A DNA stretch of 5,381 nucleotides, taken from Streptosporangiaceae bacterium. Its GTDB lineage: Bacteria > Actinomycetota > Actinomycetes > Streptosporangiales > Streptosporangiaceae. The notes below the pieces were generated by a model, which was not told the origin of the DNA, did no database searches, and saw only the letters and a list, made by a program, of their open reading frames with translations. The position numbers and the translations under genes were made by a program. This document shows, piece after piece, positions 1 to 4,489 of this stretch. The stretch spans positions 1 through 5,381 of the forward strand of contig JASHSZ010000233.1 of the NCBI GenBank assembly GCA_030040815.1, written 5' to 3'. Every line of letters begins with the position of its first letter. Within the stretch, counting starts at the first letter, position 1.

Positions 1-71
1 TGGCGGGCCACGGCCTTGATCTCGGTGATCATCTCGGCGCGGACGCGGGCCCGGATGGATGCGGCAGGCAT
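1..71 (-). CDS. TetR-family transcriptional regulator, N-terminal fragment (runs off the left edge)
   Basis: Only the first 23 codons are inside the window. The ATG at 71 reads leftward and begins MPAASIRARVRAEM, followed by ITEIKAVAR. This basic, amphipathic opening helix, with its I-K-A-V-A-R ending, is typical of the first helix of TetR/AcrR DNA-binding domains in actinomycetes. The helix-turn-helix and ligand domain lie outside the window. There is no Shine-Dalgarno sequence ahead of the ATG; a GATAAT box ends 6 nt before it, so the mRNA is probably leaderless. The gene is divergent from the SDR gene at 240, the usual arrangement for a TetR repressor that controls its neighbour and itself. 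The family call rests on a short stretch and on context. Confidence 0.7.
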   Translation of the reverse strand, partial: MPAASIRARVRAEMITEIKAVAR

Positions 72-77
72 ACCGAG

Positions 78-83
78 ATTATC
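78..83 (-). promoter_or_regulatory. -10 box of the TetR gene (leaderless promoter)
   Basis: On the minus strand positions 83-78 read GATAAT, five of six matches to TATAAT. The box ends exactly 6 nt before the ATG at 71, so transcription should start at or within a base or two of the start codon. No good -35 hexamer is visible; its expected place (about 101-107) is occupied by the 95-107 palindrome, so a bound repressor would block this promoter. Confidence 0.5.
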
Positions 84-129
84 GCACACATCCGAGAGCA
101 CTGCTCTTGCACTATGCGGAAATGTGTGC
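84..129. repeat. 8-bp inverted repeat flanking the intergenic palindrome
   Basis: GCACACAT at 84-91 and ATGTGTGC at 122-129 are exact reverse complements, 30 bp apart, and enclose the 95-107 palindrome. They may be half-sites for a second regulator or an outer stem. The match is visible directly; the role is unknown. Confidence 0.45.
94..108. promoter_or_regulatory. Candidate TetR operator 1
   Basis: Positions 95-107 form a perfect odd palindrome, AGAGCA-C-TGCTCT, centred on 101. It covers the -35 region of the leftward TetR promoter and touches the first base of the rightward -35 hexamer (107-112). A closely related palindrome lies at 149-163. Size, symmetry and place suit a TetR-family dimer site; binding itself is inferred. 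Confidence 0.55.
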
Positions 130-135
130 CAGACT
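107..135 (+). promoter_or_regulatory. Probable promoter of the SDR gene
   Basis: TTGCAC (107-112) and CAGACT (130-135) are separated by 17 bp and resemble the -35 and -10 hexamers of a housekeeping sigma promoter; the -10 keeps the key A at position 2 and T at position 6. Transcription would start near 142, giving a 5' leader of about 100 nt before the ATG at 240. Operator-like palindromes lie at both ends of this promoter, as expected for a repressed gene. Confidence 0.4.
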
Positions 136-148
136 GGTGATCGTCAAT

Positions 149-163
149 GAGAGCAATGATCTC
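149..163. promoter_or_regulatory. Candidate TetR operator 2
   Basis: GAGAGCAATGATCTC is an imperfect 15-bp palindrome centred on 156, with one mismatched pair. Its left half, GAGAGCA, is identical to the left half of the 94-108 site, and its right half differs from that site at few positions. It lies just downstream of the predicted transcription start of the SDR gene, 55 bp centre to centre from the first site. Confidence 0.5.
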
Positions 164-195
164 AAAAGAGTGCACCAGCGCTGACACAGCCGCCA

Positions 196-230
196 CGCAA
201 GCCAGACAGGGTGCGCAAGCCCAGACAGGG
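196..230 (+). repeat. Two-copy tandem repeat in the SDR leader, duplicating the Shine-Dalgarno-like element
   Basis: CGCAAGCCAGACAGGG at 196-211 recurs at 214-230 with one extra C (CGCAAGCCCAGACAGGG). The second copy supplies the AGGGAG (227-232) that serves as ribosome binding site for the ATG at 240; the first copy has no start codon at a suitable distance. The duplication is direct sequence evidence; any effect on translation is unknown. Confidence 0.6.
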
Positions 231-239
231 AGCCAGGCC

Positions 240-1154
240 ATGGCTAAGCACGTCGTCATAGGAGCCGGTGCGGTCGGGTCCGCCACCGCACTGCTGCTCG
301 CCGAGCGCGGCGAGCAGGTTCGCATCGTGACCCGGCACGGGAGCGGACCGCAGCACTCGGCCATCGAGCGGATCGCCGCGGACGCCACTGACGCCGCGCG
401 GCTGACCGAGATAACCGCGGGCGCAGCCACGCTGTACAACTGCGCGAGCCCCCTCTATCACCAGTGGTTCACCGATTGGCCACCGCTGGCGGCCGCGTTC
501 CTGACGGCGACCGAGCGCACCGGCGCGGTGTATGCGGCCATGAGCAACCTGTACGGCTACGGGCCCGTGGACGGGCCCATGACGCCTCAGCTGCCGATCG
601 CCGCGACGCATCCGAAGCTCCGGTTGCGGGCCGAGATGTGGAACGACGTGCTGGCTGCCCACCAAGCTGGCCGCATCCAGGCAGTGGAGGTGCGGGGCAG
701 CGACTACATCGAGGCGAACTCGATCCTGTCCACGGTCATCGGGAAGGCGGTGCTGGCCGGCAAGCGTGCCTACGCGCCTGGGCCACTGGACGTGCCGCAC
801 AGCTGGACGTCCATCCACGACTGCGCACGCACTCTGGTCACGGTCGCGGCCGACGAGCGGGCTTACGGTCAGGTGTGGTTCGTCCCGACCAACCACCCAC
901 TGACGGTCCGGCAGCTCGCGACCAGGTTCGCCCAGGTCAACGGCGCGCCAAGGGCGCGGGTGACGCCGATCCCGTATCCGGTCATGTGGACCAGCGGGCT
1001 GTTCTCGCCGCTGATCAAGGAGCTGCGGACCACGCGCTACCAGTTCACCCGGCCGTTCGTCATCGACACCACCGGCACCACCGAAGCCTTCGGCCTCACG
1101 CCGATCGCAATGGACGAGGCGCTGCGCGACGCGGCCGCTCGGCTGCGTGGGTGA
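240..1154 (+). CDS. NAD(P)-binding epimerase/SDR-family oxidoreductase (atypical)
   Basis: A 304-residue protein of the extended/atypical short-chain dehydrogenase (NAD-dependent epimerase) type, presumably cytosolic. Residues 4-16 (HVVIGAGAVGSAT) form the first Rossmann strand with GxGxxG at 8-13. Further family-like segments are a D-A-T-D turn after the third strand (48-51), SNLYGYGP (102-109) at the usual catalytic Ser position, and WTSIHDCARTL (189-199), matching the conserved 'V-x-D-V-A' substrate-domain motif. The usual YxxxK pair is not obvious: where it should stand (about 124-132, HPKLRLRAE) the best alignment gives His-124 and Arg-128, so it may be non-catalytic or use a different mechanism. 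The ATG at 240 is chosen over the in-frame ATG at 147 because AGGGAG lies 7 nt upstream and the Rossmann strand begins at once; the 31 extra residues would be low-complexity. Divergent from a TetR gene that probably represses it. Substrate unknown. Confidence 0.85.
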   Translation: MAKHVVIGAGAVGSATALLLAERGEQVRIVTRHGSGPQHSAIERIAADATDAARLTEITAGAATLYNCASPLYHQWFTDWPPLAAAFLTATERTGAVYAAMSNLYGYGPVDGPMTPQLPIAATHPKLRLRAEMWNDVLAAHQAGRIQAVEVRGSDYIEANSILSTVIGKAVLAGKRAYAPGPLDVPHSWTSIHDCARTLVTVAADERAYGQVWFVPTNHPLTVRQLATRFAQVNGAPRARVTPIPYPVMWTSGLFSPLIKELRTTRYQFTRPFVIDTTGTTEAFGLTPIAMDEALRDAAARLRG

Positions 1155-1158
1155 GCGC

Positions 1159-1208
1159 GGCACGCCGGCCGGCCGGATCGGCGGGGCGATCCGGCCGGCC
1201 TTCGTGCC
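1159..1208 (+). terminator. Strong GC-rich hairpin terminator after the SDR gene
   Basis: A perfect 14-bp stem (1167-1180 with 1187-1200) closes a 6-nt loop. It is extended below a 2x2 internal mismatch by six more pairs (GGCACG 1159-1164 with CGTGCC 1203-1208). It begins 4 nt after the SDR stop codon. There is no U-tract, as is common for actinobacterial terminators. It separates the SDR transcript from the Nudix gene. Confidence 0.75.
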
Positions 1209-1223
1209 CGGCCGGGTGCGGGA

Positions 1224-1229
1224 TACCGT
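1224..1229 (+). promoter_or_regulatory. -10 box of the Nudix gene (leaderless promoter)
   Basis: TACCGT fits the actinobacterial TANNNT -10 consensus and ends 6 nt before the GTG at 1236, the same geometry as GATAAT ahead of the TetR gene. No Shine-Dalgarno precedes the GTG. TTCGTG at 1201-1206, 17 bp upstream, is at best a weak -35. Confidence 0.5.
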
Positions 1230-1235
1230 GGGCAC

Positions 1236-1685
1236 GTGAGCGGCGCGCACGCATTCCCGGTCTCGGTGAAGGGGGTCGTCGTGCGGGCAGGCGGTGTCCT
1301 GCTCCTGAAGAACGAGCGCGACGAATGGGAGCTGCCAGGCGGCAAGCTCGAGCTCGCCGAGGATCCGCGCGCCTGCGTAGCCAGGGAGATCGGCGAGGAA
1401 GTCGGCTGGCGCGTGATCACCGGCCCGATCCTCGACTGCTGGCAGTACCACATCGGCGAGGGCAAGGACGTTGTCATCGTGACCTACGGCTGTCACGTTG
1501 CCAGCGACGGGCCGCCGGTCGTCAGTCCGGAGCACAGCTGCGCCGAGCTGTTTAGCGGGGCCGAGGTTGCGGCGCTGAACATGCCTGACGGCTATAAGCG
1601 CTCGGTCCTGACGTGGTTCGGCCTGCTTGCGGGACACGGCGAGAGTGCTGCCGCGTGGGCGAGTGGAAACGGCGCCGCCGGGTAG
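1236..1685 (+). CDS. Nudix hydrolase
   Basis: A 149-residue protein with one Nudix domain, expected to hydrolyse a nucleoside diphosphate linked to another moiety, using divalent metal in the cytosol. The Nudix box GX5EX7REUXEEXGU is complete at residues 36-58: G36, E42, R50-E51, E54-E55 and G57, with Trp-58 in the last hydrophobic place. It is preceded by the normal strand KGVVVRAGGVLLLKNE (12-27) and W-E-L-P-G-G (31-36). The length is usual for a stand-alone Nudix enzyme. The last 20 residues are Ala/Gly/Ser-rich and probably disordered. The GTG at 1236 is the natural start because of the -10 box 6 nt upstream. The exact substrate (dNTP, ADP-ribose or other) cannot be told from the motif. 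A short GC hairpin (1697-1712) follows the stop. Confidence 0.9.
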   Translation: MSGAHAFPVSVKGVVVRAGGVLLLKNERDEWELPGGKLELAEDPRACVAREIGEEVGWRVITGPILDCWQYHIGEGKDVVIVTYGCHVASDGPPVVSPEHSCAELFSGAEVAALNMPDGYKRSVLTWFGLLAGHGESAAAWASGNGAAG

Positions 1686-1739
1686 CTGTGCGGCGTCGGG
1701 CCGCCGGGCCCGTATCCGTGACCCGAGGAGAGCCCATCC

Positions 1740-1919
1740 ATGTTCGCTATCATCGCGGCGGTCCTGTTCGCCATCGCGTTCATCATCACCGCCGCCGGAA
1801 TCGCGACGAGCGCGGTGTTCTCGCCGCTGGCCCTGACCTTCGTGGGGCTCGCGCTGCTGGCGTTCCACTTCACCGGCCGCGGCCCGGCCATGCCCGAGTA
1901 CAGGCGTCGCCGCCGGTGA
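1740..1919 (+). CDS. Small two-helix membrane protein of unknown function
   Basis: A 59-residue ORF with a clear ribosome binding site (GAGGAG, 1725-1730, 9 nt before the ATG). The protein has two hydrophobic stretches, about residues 2-19 (FAIIAAVLFAIAFIITAA) and 29-44, joined by a short Gly/Thr/Ser turn, and ends in five arginines (55-59). The positive-inside rule suggests that the C-terminal Arg cluster is cytoplasmic, so both ends would be inside. Similar tiny hairpin membrane proteins are common in actinomycetes and have no assigned role. It starts 54 nt after the Nudix stop on the same strand and may be co-transcribed with it. Third codon positions are mostly G or C, which supports real coding. 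Confidence 0.75.
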   Translation: MFAIIAAVLFAIAFIITAAGIATSAVFSPLALTFVGLALLAFHFTGRGPAMPEYRRRRR

Positions 1920-1932
1920 CCGGCTGAGCCGG
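1912..1932 (+). repeat. Overlapping palindromes at the end of the membrane-protein gene
   Basis: Three 5-bp arms (GCCGG, CCGGC, GCCGG) are separated by two TGA triplets, the first of which is the stop codon at 1917-1919. The middle arm can pair with either neighbour, giving two mutually exclusive 5-bp hairpins with 3-nt loops. This may act as a weak terminator or as a barrier between the converging genes. Confidence 0.4.
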
Positions 1933-2033
1933 GCGACTGCCGCAATCGGCGTCGTTCCGGTATCGATCGTGCACGCGCCGAGGATGGCCGGGGTGCGGGA
2001 TTGCAGGATTCTGACCGCCCGCATTGCACGTTG

Positions 2034-2990
2034 TTAAGCGCGCGCTGACCGCACGCCGGTCTCGGTGTCGAGCGCGTCGAGGATCGTCCTCAGCGCTGCG
2101 GCGTTCGCGGCCCAGAACGTCGGCGACGGCGCACCGCTGGAGAACTCGGCCTCCATCGCCGACAGCGCGAACATCGCGGCGTAGAACAGCAGTCCCGCGT
2201 CCCGCGGGCCGGTGAGCCATGGGGAGTCACCGTACGACGACAGCACGGCGGCCACGAGTGACCTGCCGCGCTCGATGCCGCTGACGCGGACGCCCGCATG
2301 GAGCAGGCGGCCGAAGTCAAACGCCGGGTCGCCGGCCATCGCGTCGCCCCAGTCGATGATTCCGGTAATGCTGGACTCGTTCGCGTACACATGCCGCGGG
2401 CAGAAGTCGCCATGGATGAGGCGCGGGTGGTCGAAGCGGTCGAGGACGGGGGCGAATCGATCGATCGCATTCTTCGCTCGCGCGAGCAGCTCCGCATCGA
2501 CCAGCCCCAAGTCGACCGCGGGCGGTAACGCCATGGCCGCCCGCTCCAGGGTCTGCCGCCATGACGGGTTGTCGCCGACCACGTCGTCGCCCGCGCTGAC
2601 CTCACCGAAGCCGGTCGCGCTGAGCTCATGTAGGCGGCGCAGGTGGACACCGACCTGGCGGAACACCGCCTCGGTTCCGATGAGCGGATCGCCGCCAACG
2701 TTGGCCAGGATCGCGCACGGCACGCCCGCTACCTCGCCGGTGGGGTCGTAGGCCTCGACCGCCGGTACCGGCACGCCGCGTCGGCGGACATACTCAAGCA
2801 CGGCGACCTCGCGCCCGGTGATCGTGCGCGCGTCGGCGTTCCGGGCGATCTTGAGATAGACCACGCGGTCGGGAAGCTGCAGCTCGAGGACCTGATTTCC
2901 GGCGAACGCCGAGACCGGGCGCGCGGACACGACAGCCACGCCCAGCAGCGCCGCGCCGATCAGTACGGCTTCCTCGCGTGAGATTCGCAC
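2034..2990 (-). CDS. APH-like phosphotransferase (aminoglycoside phosphotransferase family)
   Basis: A 318-residue kinase-fold protein of the APH/choline-kinase superfamily, which moves the gamma-phosphate of ATP to a hydroxyl of a small molecule. Visible parts: an N-lobe strand LPDRVVYLK with Lys-47 as the likely ATP-contacting lysine, Glu-61 in the following helix, a hinge around GVPCAILANVGG (89-100), the catalytic loop LIHGDFCPRH (191-200) with Asp-195, and the metal-binding IIDWGDAMAGDP (211-222) with Asp-213. The loop Asn expected at the end of HxDxxxxN is His-200. The length is normal for the family. The GTG at 2990 is the farthest possible start (in-frame TGA at 3002-3000). Its GGAG abuts the GTG, so initiation is unusual or the true start is a little downstream. 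The hydrophobic N terminus could be mistaken for a signal peptide but fits the family's first helix and strand. The substrate is unknown; antibiotic resistance should not be assumed. Confidence 0.85.
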   Translation of the reverse strand: MRISREEAVLIGAALLGVAVVSARPVSAFAGNQVLELQLPDRVVYLKIARNADARTITGREVAVLEYVRRRGVPVPAVEAYDPTGEVAGVPCAILANVGGDPLIGTEAVFRQVGVHLRRLHELSATGFGEVSAGDDVVGDNPSWRQTLERAAMALPPAVDLGLVDAELLARAKNAIDRFAPVLDRFDHPRLIHGDFCPRHVYANESSITGIIDWGDAMAGDPAFDFGRLLHAGVRVSGIERGRSLVAAVLSSYGDSPWLTGPRDAGLLFYAAMFALSAMEAEFSSGAPSPTFWAANAAALRTILDALDTETGVRSARA

Positions 2991-3026
2991 CTCCGCTGGT
3001 CACATCTCAGCCACGCGGACTCGCGG

Positions 3027-3055
3027 TGGCTACCCCACGCCTTGGTCCGGGTCAA
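3027..3055 (-). promoter_or_regulatory. Possible promoter of the phosphotransferase gene
   Basis: On the minus strand TTGACC (3055-3050) and TAGCCA (3032-3027) are 17 bp apart. The -35 is a good match and the -10 keeps only the TA. Transcription would start near 3020, about 30 nt before the GTG at 2990. The elements lie inside the DUF1905-like remnant. Confidence 0.35.
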
Positions 3056-3125
3056 ACGGAACGGCGATGACGGCGTGGCCGCGAGCATCTGCAGTAACCC
3101 TGACGCGGAATTCCCTAGCGCGCAT
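3030..3125 (-). pseudogene. Truncated, frameshifted N-terminal remnant resembling DUF1905 proteins
   Basis: A 31-codon reading frame from the ATG at 3125 to the TAG at 3032-3030 reads MRAREFRVRVTADA, then RGHAVIAVPFDPDQ, then GVG. The 'V-x-V-P-F-D-P-D-x-x-W-G' pattern resembles the first strands of DUF1905-type small proteins. Skipping one base in the CAAGGCGTGGGG stretch restores 'AWGSHRE', as expected for that motif, but likeness then fades and the shifted frame meets a TGA inside the phosphotransferase gene. The rest of the domain is absent. I read this as a decayed gene fragment just ahead of the phosphotransferase. Recognition is from memory of the family and is moderate at best; a chance ORF is the alternative. 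Confidence 0.35.
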
Positions 3126-3307
3126 GGCCTCATCGTTTCACGCGTGCAGGTCGCCAGGCGCCGACGCCGGGCATGCGGAAACGTCTCGGGTCGGGTCCTA
3201 CGCCGCGCTAAGGCCGGTGACCTCCGAGCCCGCCACTACCGAGCCCCGGCAGTTACGTGATCACGAAGTGTTGCTGGGGTAAAACGGCACAGCTGAGGCT
3301 GACGTAC
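3126..3307. other. Intergenic stretch with no recognised gene
   Basis: Downstream of the DUF6582 gene (minus strand) and upstream of the DUF1905-like remnant. Reading frames here are short and have no recognisable family or good start signals. The only structure seen is a perfect 10-bp palindrome CGTGATCACG at 3256-3265, about 43 bp past the DUF6582 stop, which could be a regulator site. No clear terminator hairpin was found. Confidence 0.5.
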
Positions 3308-3763
3308 TCAGTAGCCCTCTTTCTCGTCCCGCTCGCGCCGGCGGGTTTCCGCGGCCTTCTTGGCGGCTTCCTCAGAAATCCCGAGCCGTTCCCGGGTCGC
3401 GGCGCCCTTGCGTGCAGCCTGCTCCGCTTCTCCAGTGCGCACGCGCGTATCCGCGCCCTTTCTCGCACTCGCTTCGCGGTTCGGCTGGGGATGGACACCG
3501 AGCTGATGCCAGTTGGTCTCGGAAAGATCCACGTCGTAGTAGCCCGCCGCCTTCTCGATATTCGCGAAGGCCACGGCGCGGTCGGCATCGGAGACATCGA
3601 TAACCTGATCGAAGCGCGCCACCGCGTTCCTGACATGCGCAGCATCCGTGAGCGGCTCTTTCCGCTGCCTCGGGAACGCGAACACCGTGTCCGGTAGAGG
3701 GCTTCGGGTCGTGACAGCCCCATGTTCTTCGTGAGGCTGCCAGGTCGGTTTTGCGGTCGCCAT
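3308..3763 (-). CDS. DUF6582-domain protein with C-terminal 17-residue basic repeats
   Basis: A 151-residue protein. Residues about 22-89 match the DUF6582 pattern known from actinomycetes and some phage-linked proteins: P-L-P-D-x-x-F-A-F-P, then RQRKEPLTDAAHVRNAVARF (32-51), and W-H-Q-L-G at the end (85-89). The family function is unknown. From residue 98 on, three repeats of exactly 17 residues follow (98-114, 115-131, 132-148), each with A-x-A-[RK]-K-[GA]-A-x-T-R-x-R. The key lysines are 102, 119 and 136, giving a charged, probably helical tail that could contact nucleic acid or acidic partners. The ATG at 3763 is chosen because GAGGT lies 7 nt upstream; 26 further in-frame codons upstream lack family likeness. 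No signal peptide or membrane segment. Stand-alone minus-strand gene, divergent from the tautomerase-like gene. Confidence 0.75.
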   Translation of the reverse strand: MATAKPTWQPHEEHGAVTTRSPLPDTVFAFPRQRKEPLTDAAHVRNAVARFDQVIDVSDADRAVAFANIEKAAGYYDVDLSETNWHQLGVHPQPNREASARKGADTRVRTGEAEQAARKGAATRERLGISEEAAKKAAETRRRERDEKEGY

Positions 3764-4008
3764 GGTAGGACCTCGATCCCAGTCATTGCTTGCTGTGGAC
3801 CCAACTTCTGCTGGCATACCCGTGCGCCAGCGCTGCATCACTTGCCGCCGGGTTCGACGACCGCCATGCGGGTTCCCGTGGTTGGCACGAGTTTATGGCG
3901 AAAAGTGCTATGGGGAGCGAGAAGGGCGGGCTGGCCACGACCAGGAAGGCCCGCCGCGGCAGCCGAAAGGCTCGCAGGTCGGCTTCCACCACACTGGACC
4001 AGCCGCCC

Positions 4009-4030
4009 GTCGGCGAGCGACCTCGCCGAC
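4009..4030. repeat. Perfect 9-bp hairpin upstream of the tautomerase-like gene
   Basis: GTCGGCGAG (4009-4017) and CTCGCCGAC (4022-4030) are exact reverse complements around a CGAC loop. No U-tract follows. It lies about 70 bp before the ATG at 4099 and may be a terminator for an unseen short transcript or a protein-binding site. Confidence 0.55.
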
Positions 4031-4086
4031 AACATTCGTCTGTCAGCGTTCGCTATCTAGCCGTGCACCAGGTGTCGAAGGGCCGC

Positions 4087-4092
4087 GAGACT
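4087..4092 (+). promoter_or_regulatory. Possible leaderless -10 box of the tautomerase-like gene
   Basis: GAGACT keeps the A at position 2 and T at position 6 of a -10 hexamer and ends 6 nt before the ATG at 4099, the same spacing as at the TetR and Nudix starts. The first base is not T and no good -35 is seen, so this is weak. It is offered because no Shine-Dalgarno sequence precedes the start. Confidence 0.25.
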
Positions 4093-4098
4093 AGTGGC

Positions 4099-4443
4099 AT
4101 GCCGCTGATTGACGTGACCTACGACGCGAGAGTGGGCGAGGAGGTTCTTCAACGCCTTGCTGAGATGCTGCCCGACCTCGTCTGCGAGGCGGTCGACTGC
4201 CCGGAGGAACCCTGGATCGGGCCACCGGAACTAGGTGATATAGAGATCCGGTTCCGGGCGAAGTCCCACCTGGATGTGGGCGGCCTCGACATCGTGATCG
4301 AGGTCAGAACCAAGCTGTTCGACCACCGCGCGCAGGACAAGCAGCGGCGAGCAGATCTGATCCGCGACCGTCTGTCGAGCCTGCCACTTGGCCAGATAGG
4401 CGTGTGGCTGATCCTTTCCGAGGGCGCCTGGAGCCAGAGCTGA
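4099..4443 (+). CDS. Small protein, probable tautomerase-superfamily member
   Basis: A 114-residue protein starting MPLIDVTYDARV. Pro-2 would become the N-terminal proline after Met removal, which is the catalytic base of the 4-oxalocrotonate tautomerase/MIF/CHMI superfamily. The predicted order fits the duplicated beta-alpha-beta fold of the longer (about 115-residue) members: strand 2-8, helix 12-32, strand 47-53 (DIEIRFR), strand 63-70 (LDIVIEVR), helix 76-93, strand 100-107 (IGVWLILS). The ATG at 4099 is chosen because the N-terminal proline only makes sense there; the open frame upstream lacks coding character. Sub-family and substrate are unknown, and a non-catalytic role is possible. 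It lies tail to tail with the nucleotidyltransferase gene, 46 bp apart, with no clear terminator between. Confidence 0.7.
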   Translation: MPLIDVTYDARVGEEVLQRLAEMLPDLVCEAVDCPEEPWIGPPELGDIEIRFRAKSHLDVGGLDIVIEVRTKLFDHRAQDKQRRADLIRDRLSSLPLGQIGVWLILSEGAWSQS

Positions 4444-4489
4444 CATCTCATCCGGTTTCTCAAGCGATGGAGCAACTGCACCTCCTCCG

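Larger units (their letters stand above)
3764..4098. other. Divergent intergenic region, no gene recognised
   Basis: This 335-bp spacer must hold the promoters of the DUF6582 gene (leftward) and the tautomerase-like gene (rightward). A frame in register with the tautomerase-like gene stays open from 3790, but its residues are Arg/Ser-rich and without family likeness. A GC stem with an internal bulge spans 3925-3955 (GGCGGGC paired with GCCCGCC, TGG paired with CCA), and a perfect hairpin lies at 4009-4030. No clear small gene, tRNA or known RNA element was seen. Confidence 0.5.

Noticed and set aside
147..239. Upstream in-frame ATG start for the SDR gene
   Set aside because: The extra 31 residues have no fold, and the ATG would be only about 5 nt from the predicted transcript start without a ribosome binding site.
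464..1555. 363-codon plus-strand frame overlapping the SDR and Nudix genes
   Set aside because: Shifted-frame shadow; Arg/Gly/Ala-rich, and it crosses a strong terminator hairpin and two real genes.
1994..2023. Terminator from TGCGGG/CCCGCA between the membrane protein and phosphotransferase genes
   Set aside because: Six pairs around an 18-nt loop is not a convincing hairpin.
162..2024. Very long minus-strand open frame (620 codons) across the SDR, Nudix and membrane-protein genes
   Set aside because: It is antisense to three well-supported genes. Its residues are Arg/Gly/His-rich with no domain; long open shadows are expected at this GC content.
3253..3804. 183-codon minus-strand frame
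   Set aside because: Overlaps the DUF6582 gene in another frame; Arg/Ser/Pro-rich shadow with no motif.
3790..4098. N-terminal extension of the tautomerase-like protein
   Set aside because: The frame is open but Arg/Ser-rich, without family likeness, and it would bury the proline that should be N-terminal.
4444..4489. Bidirectional terminator between the converging tautomerase-like and nucleotidyltransferase genes
   Set aside because: Only a 4-bp GGAG/CTCC pairing was found, too weak to call.
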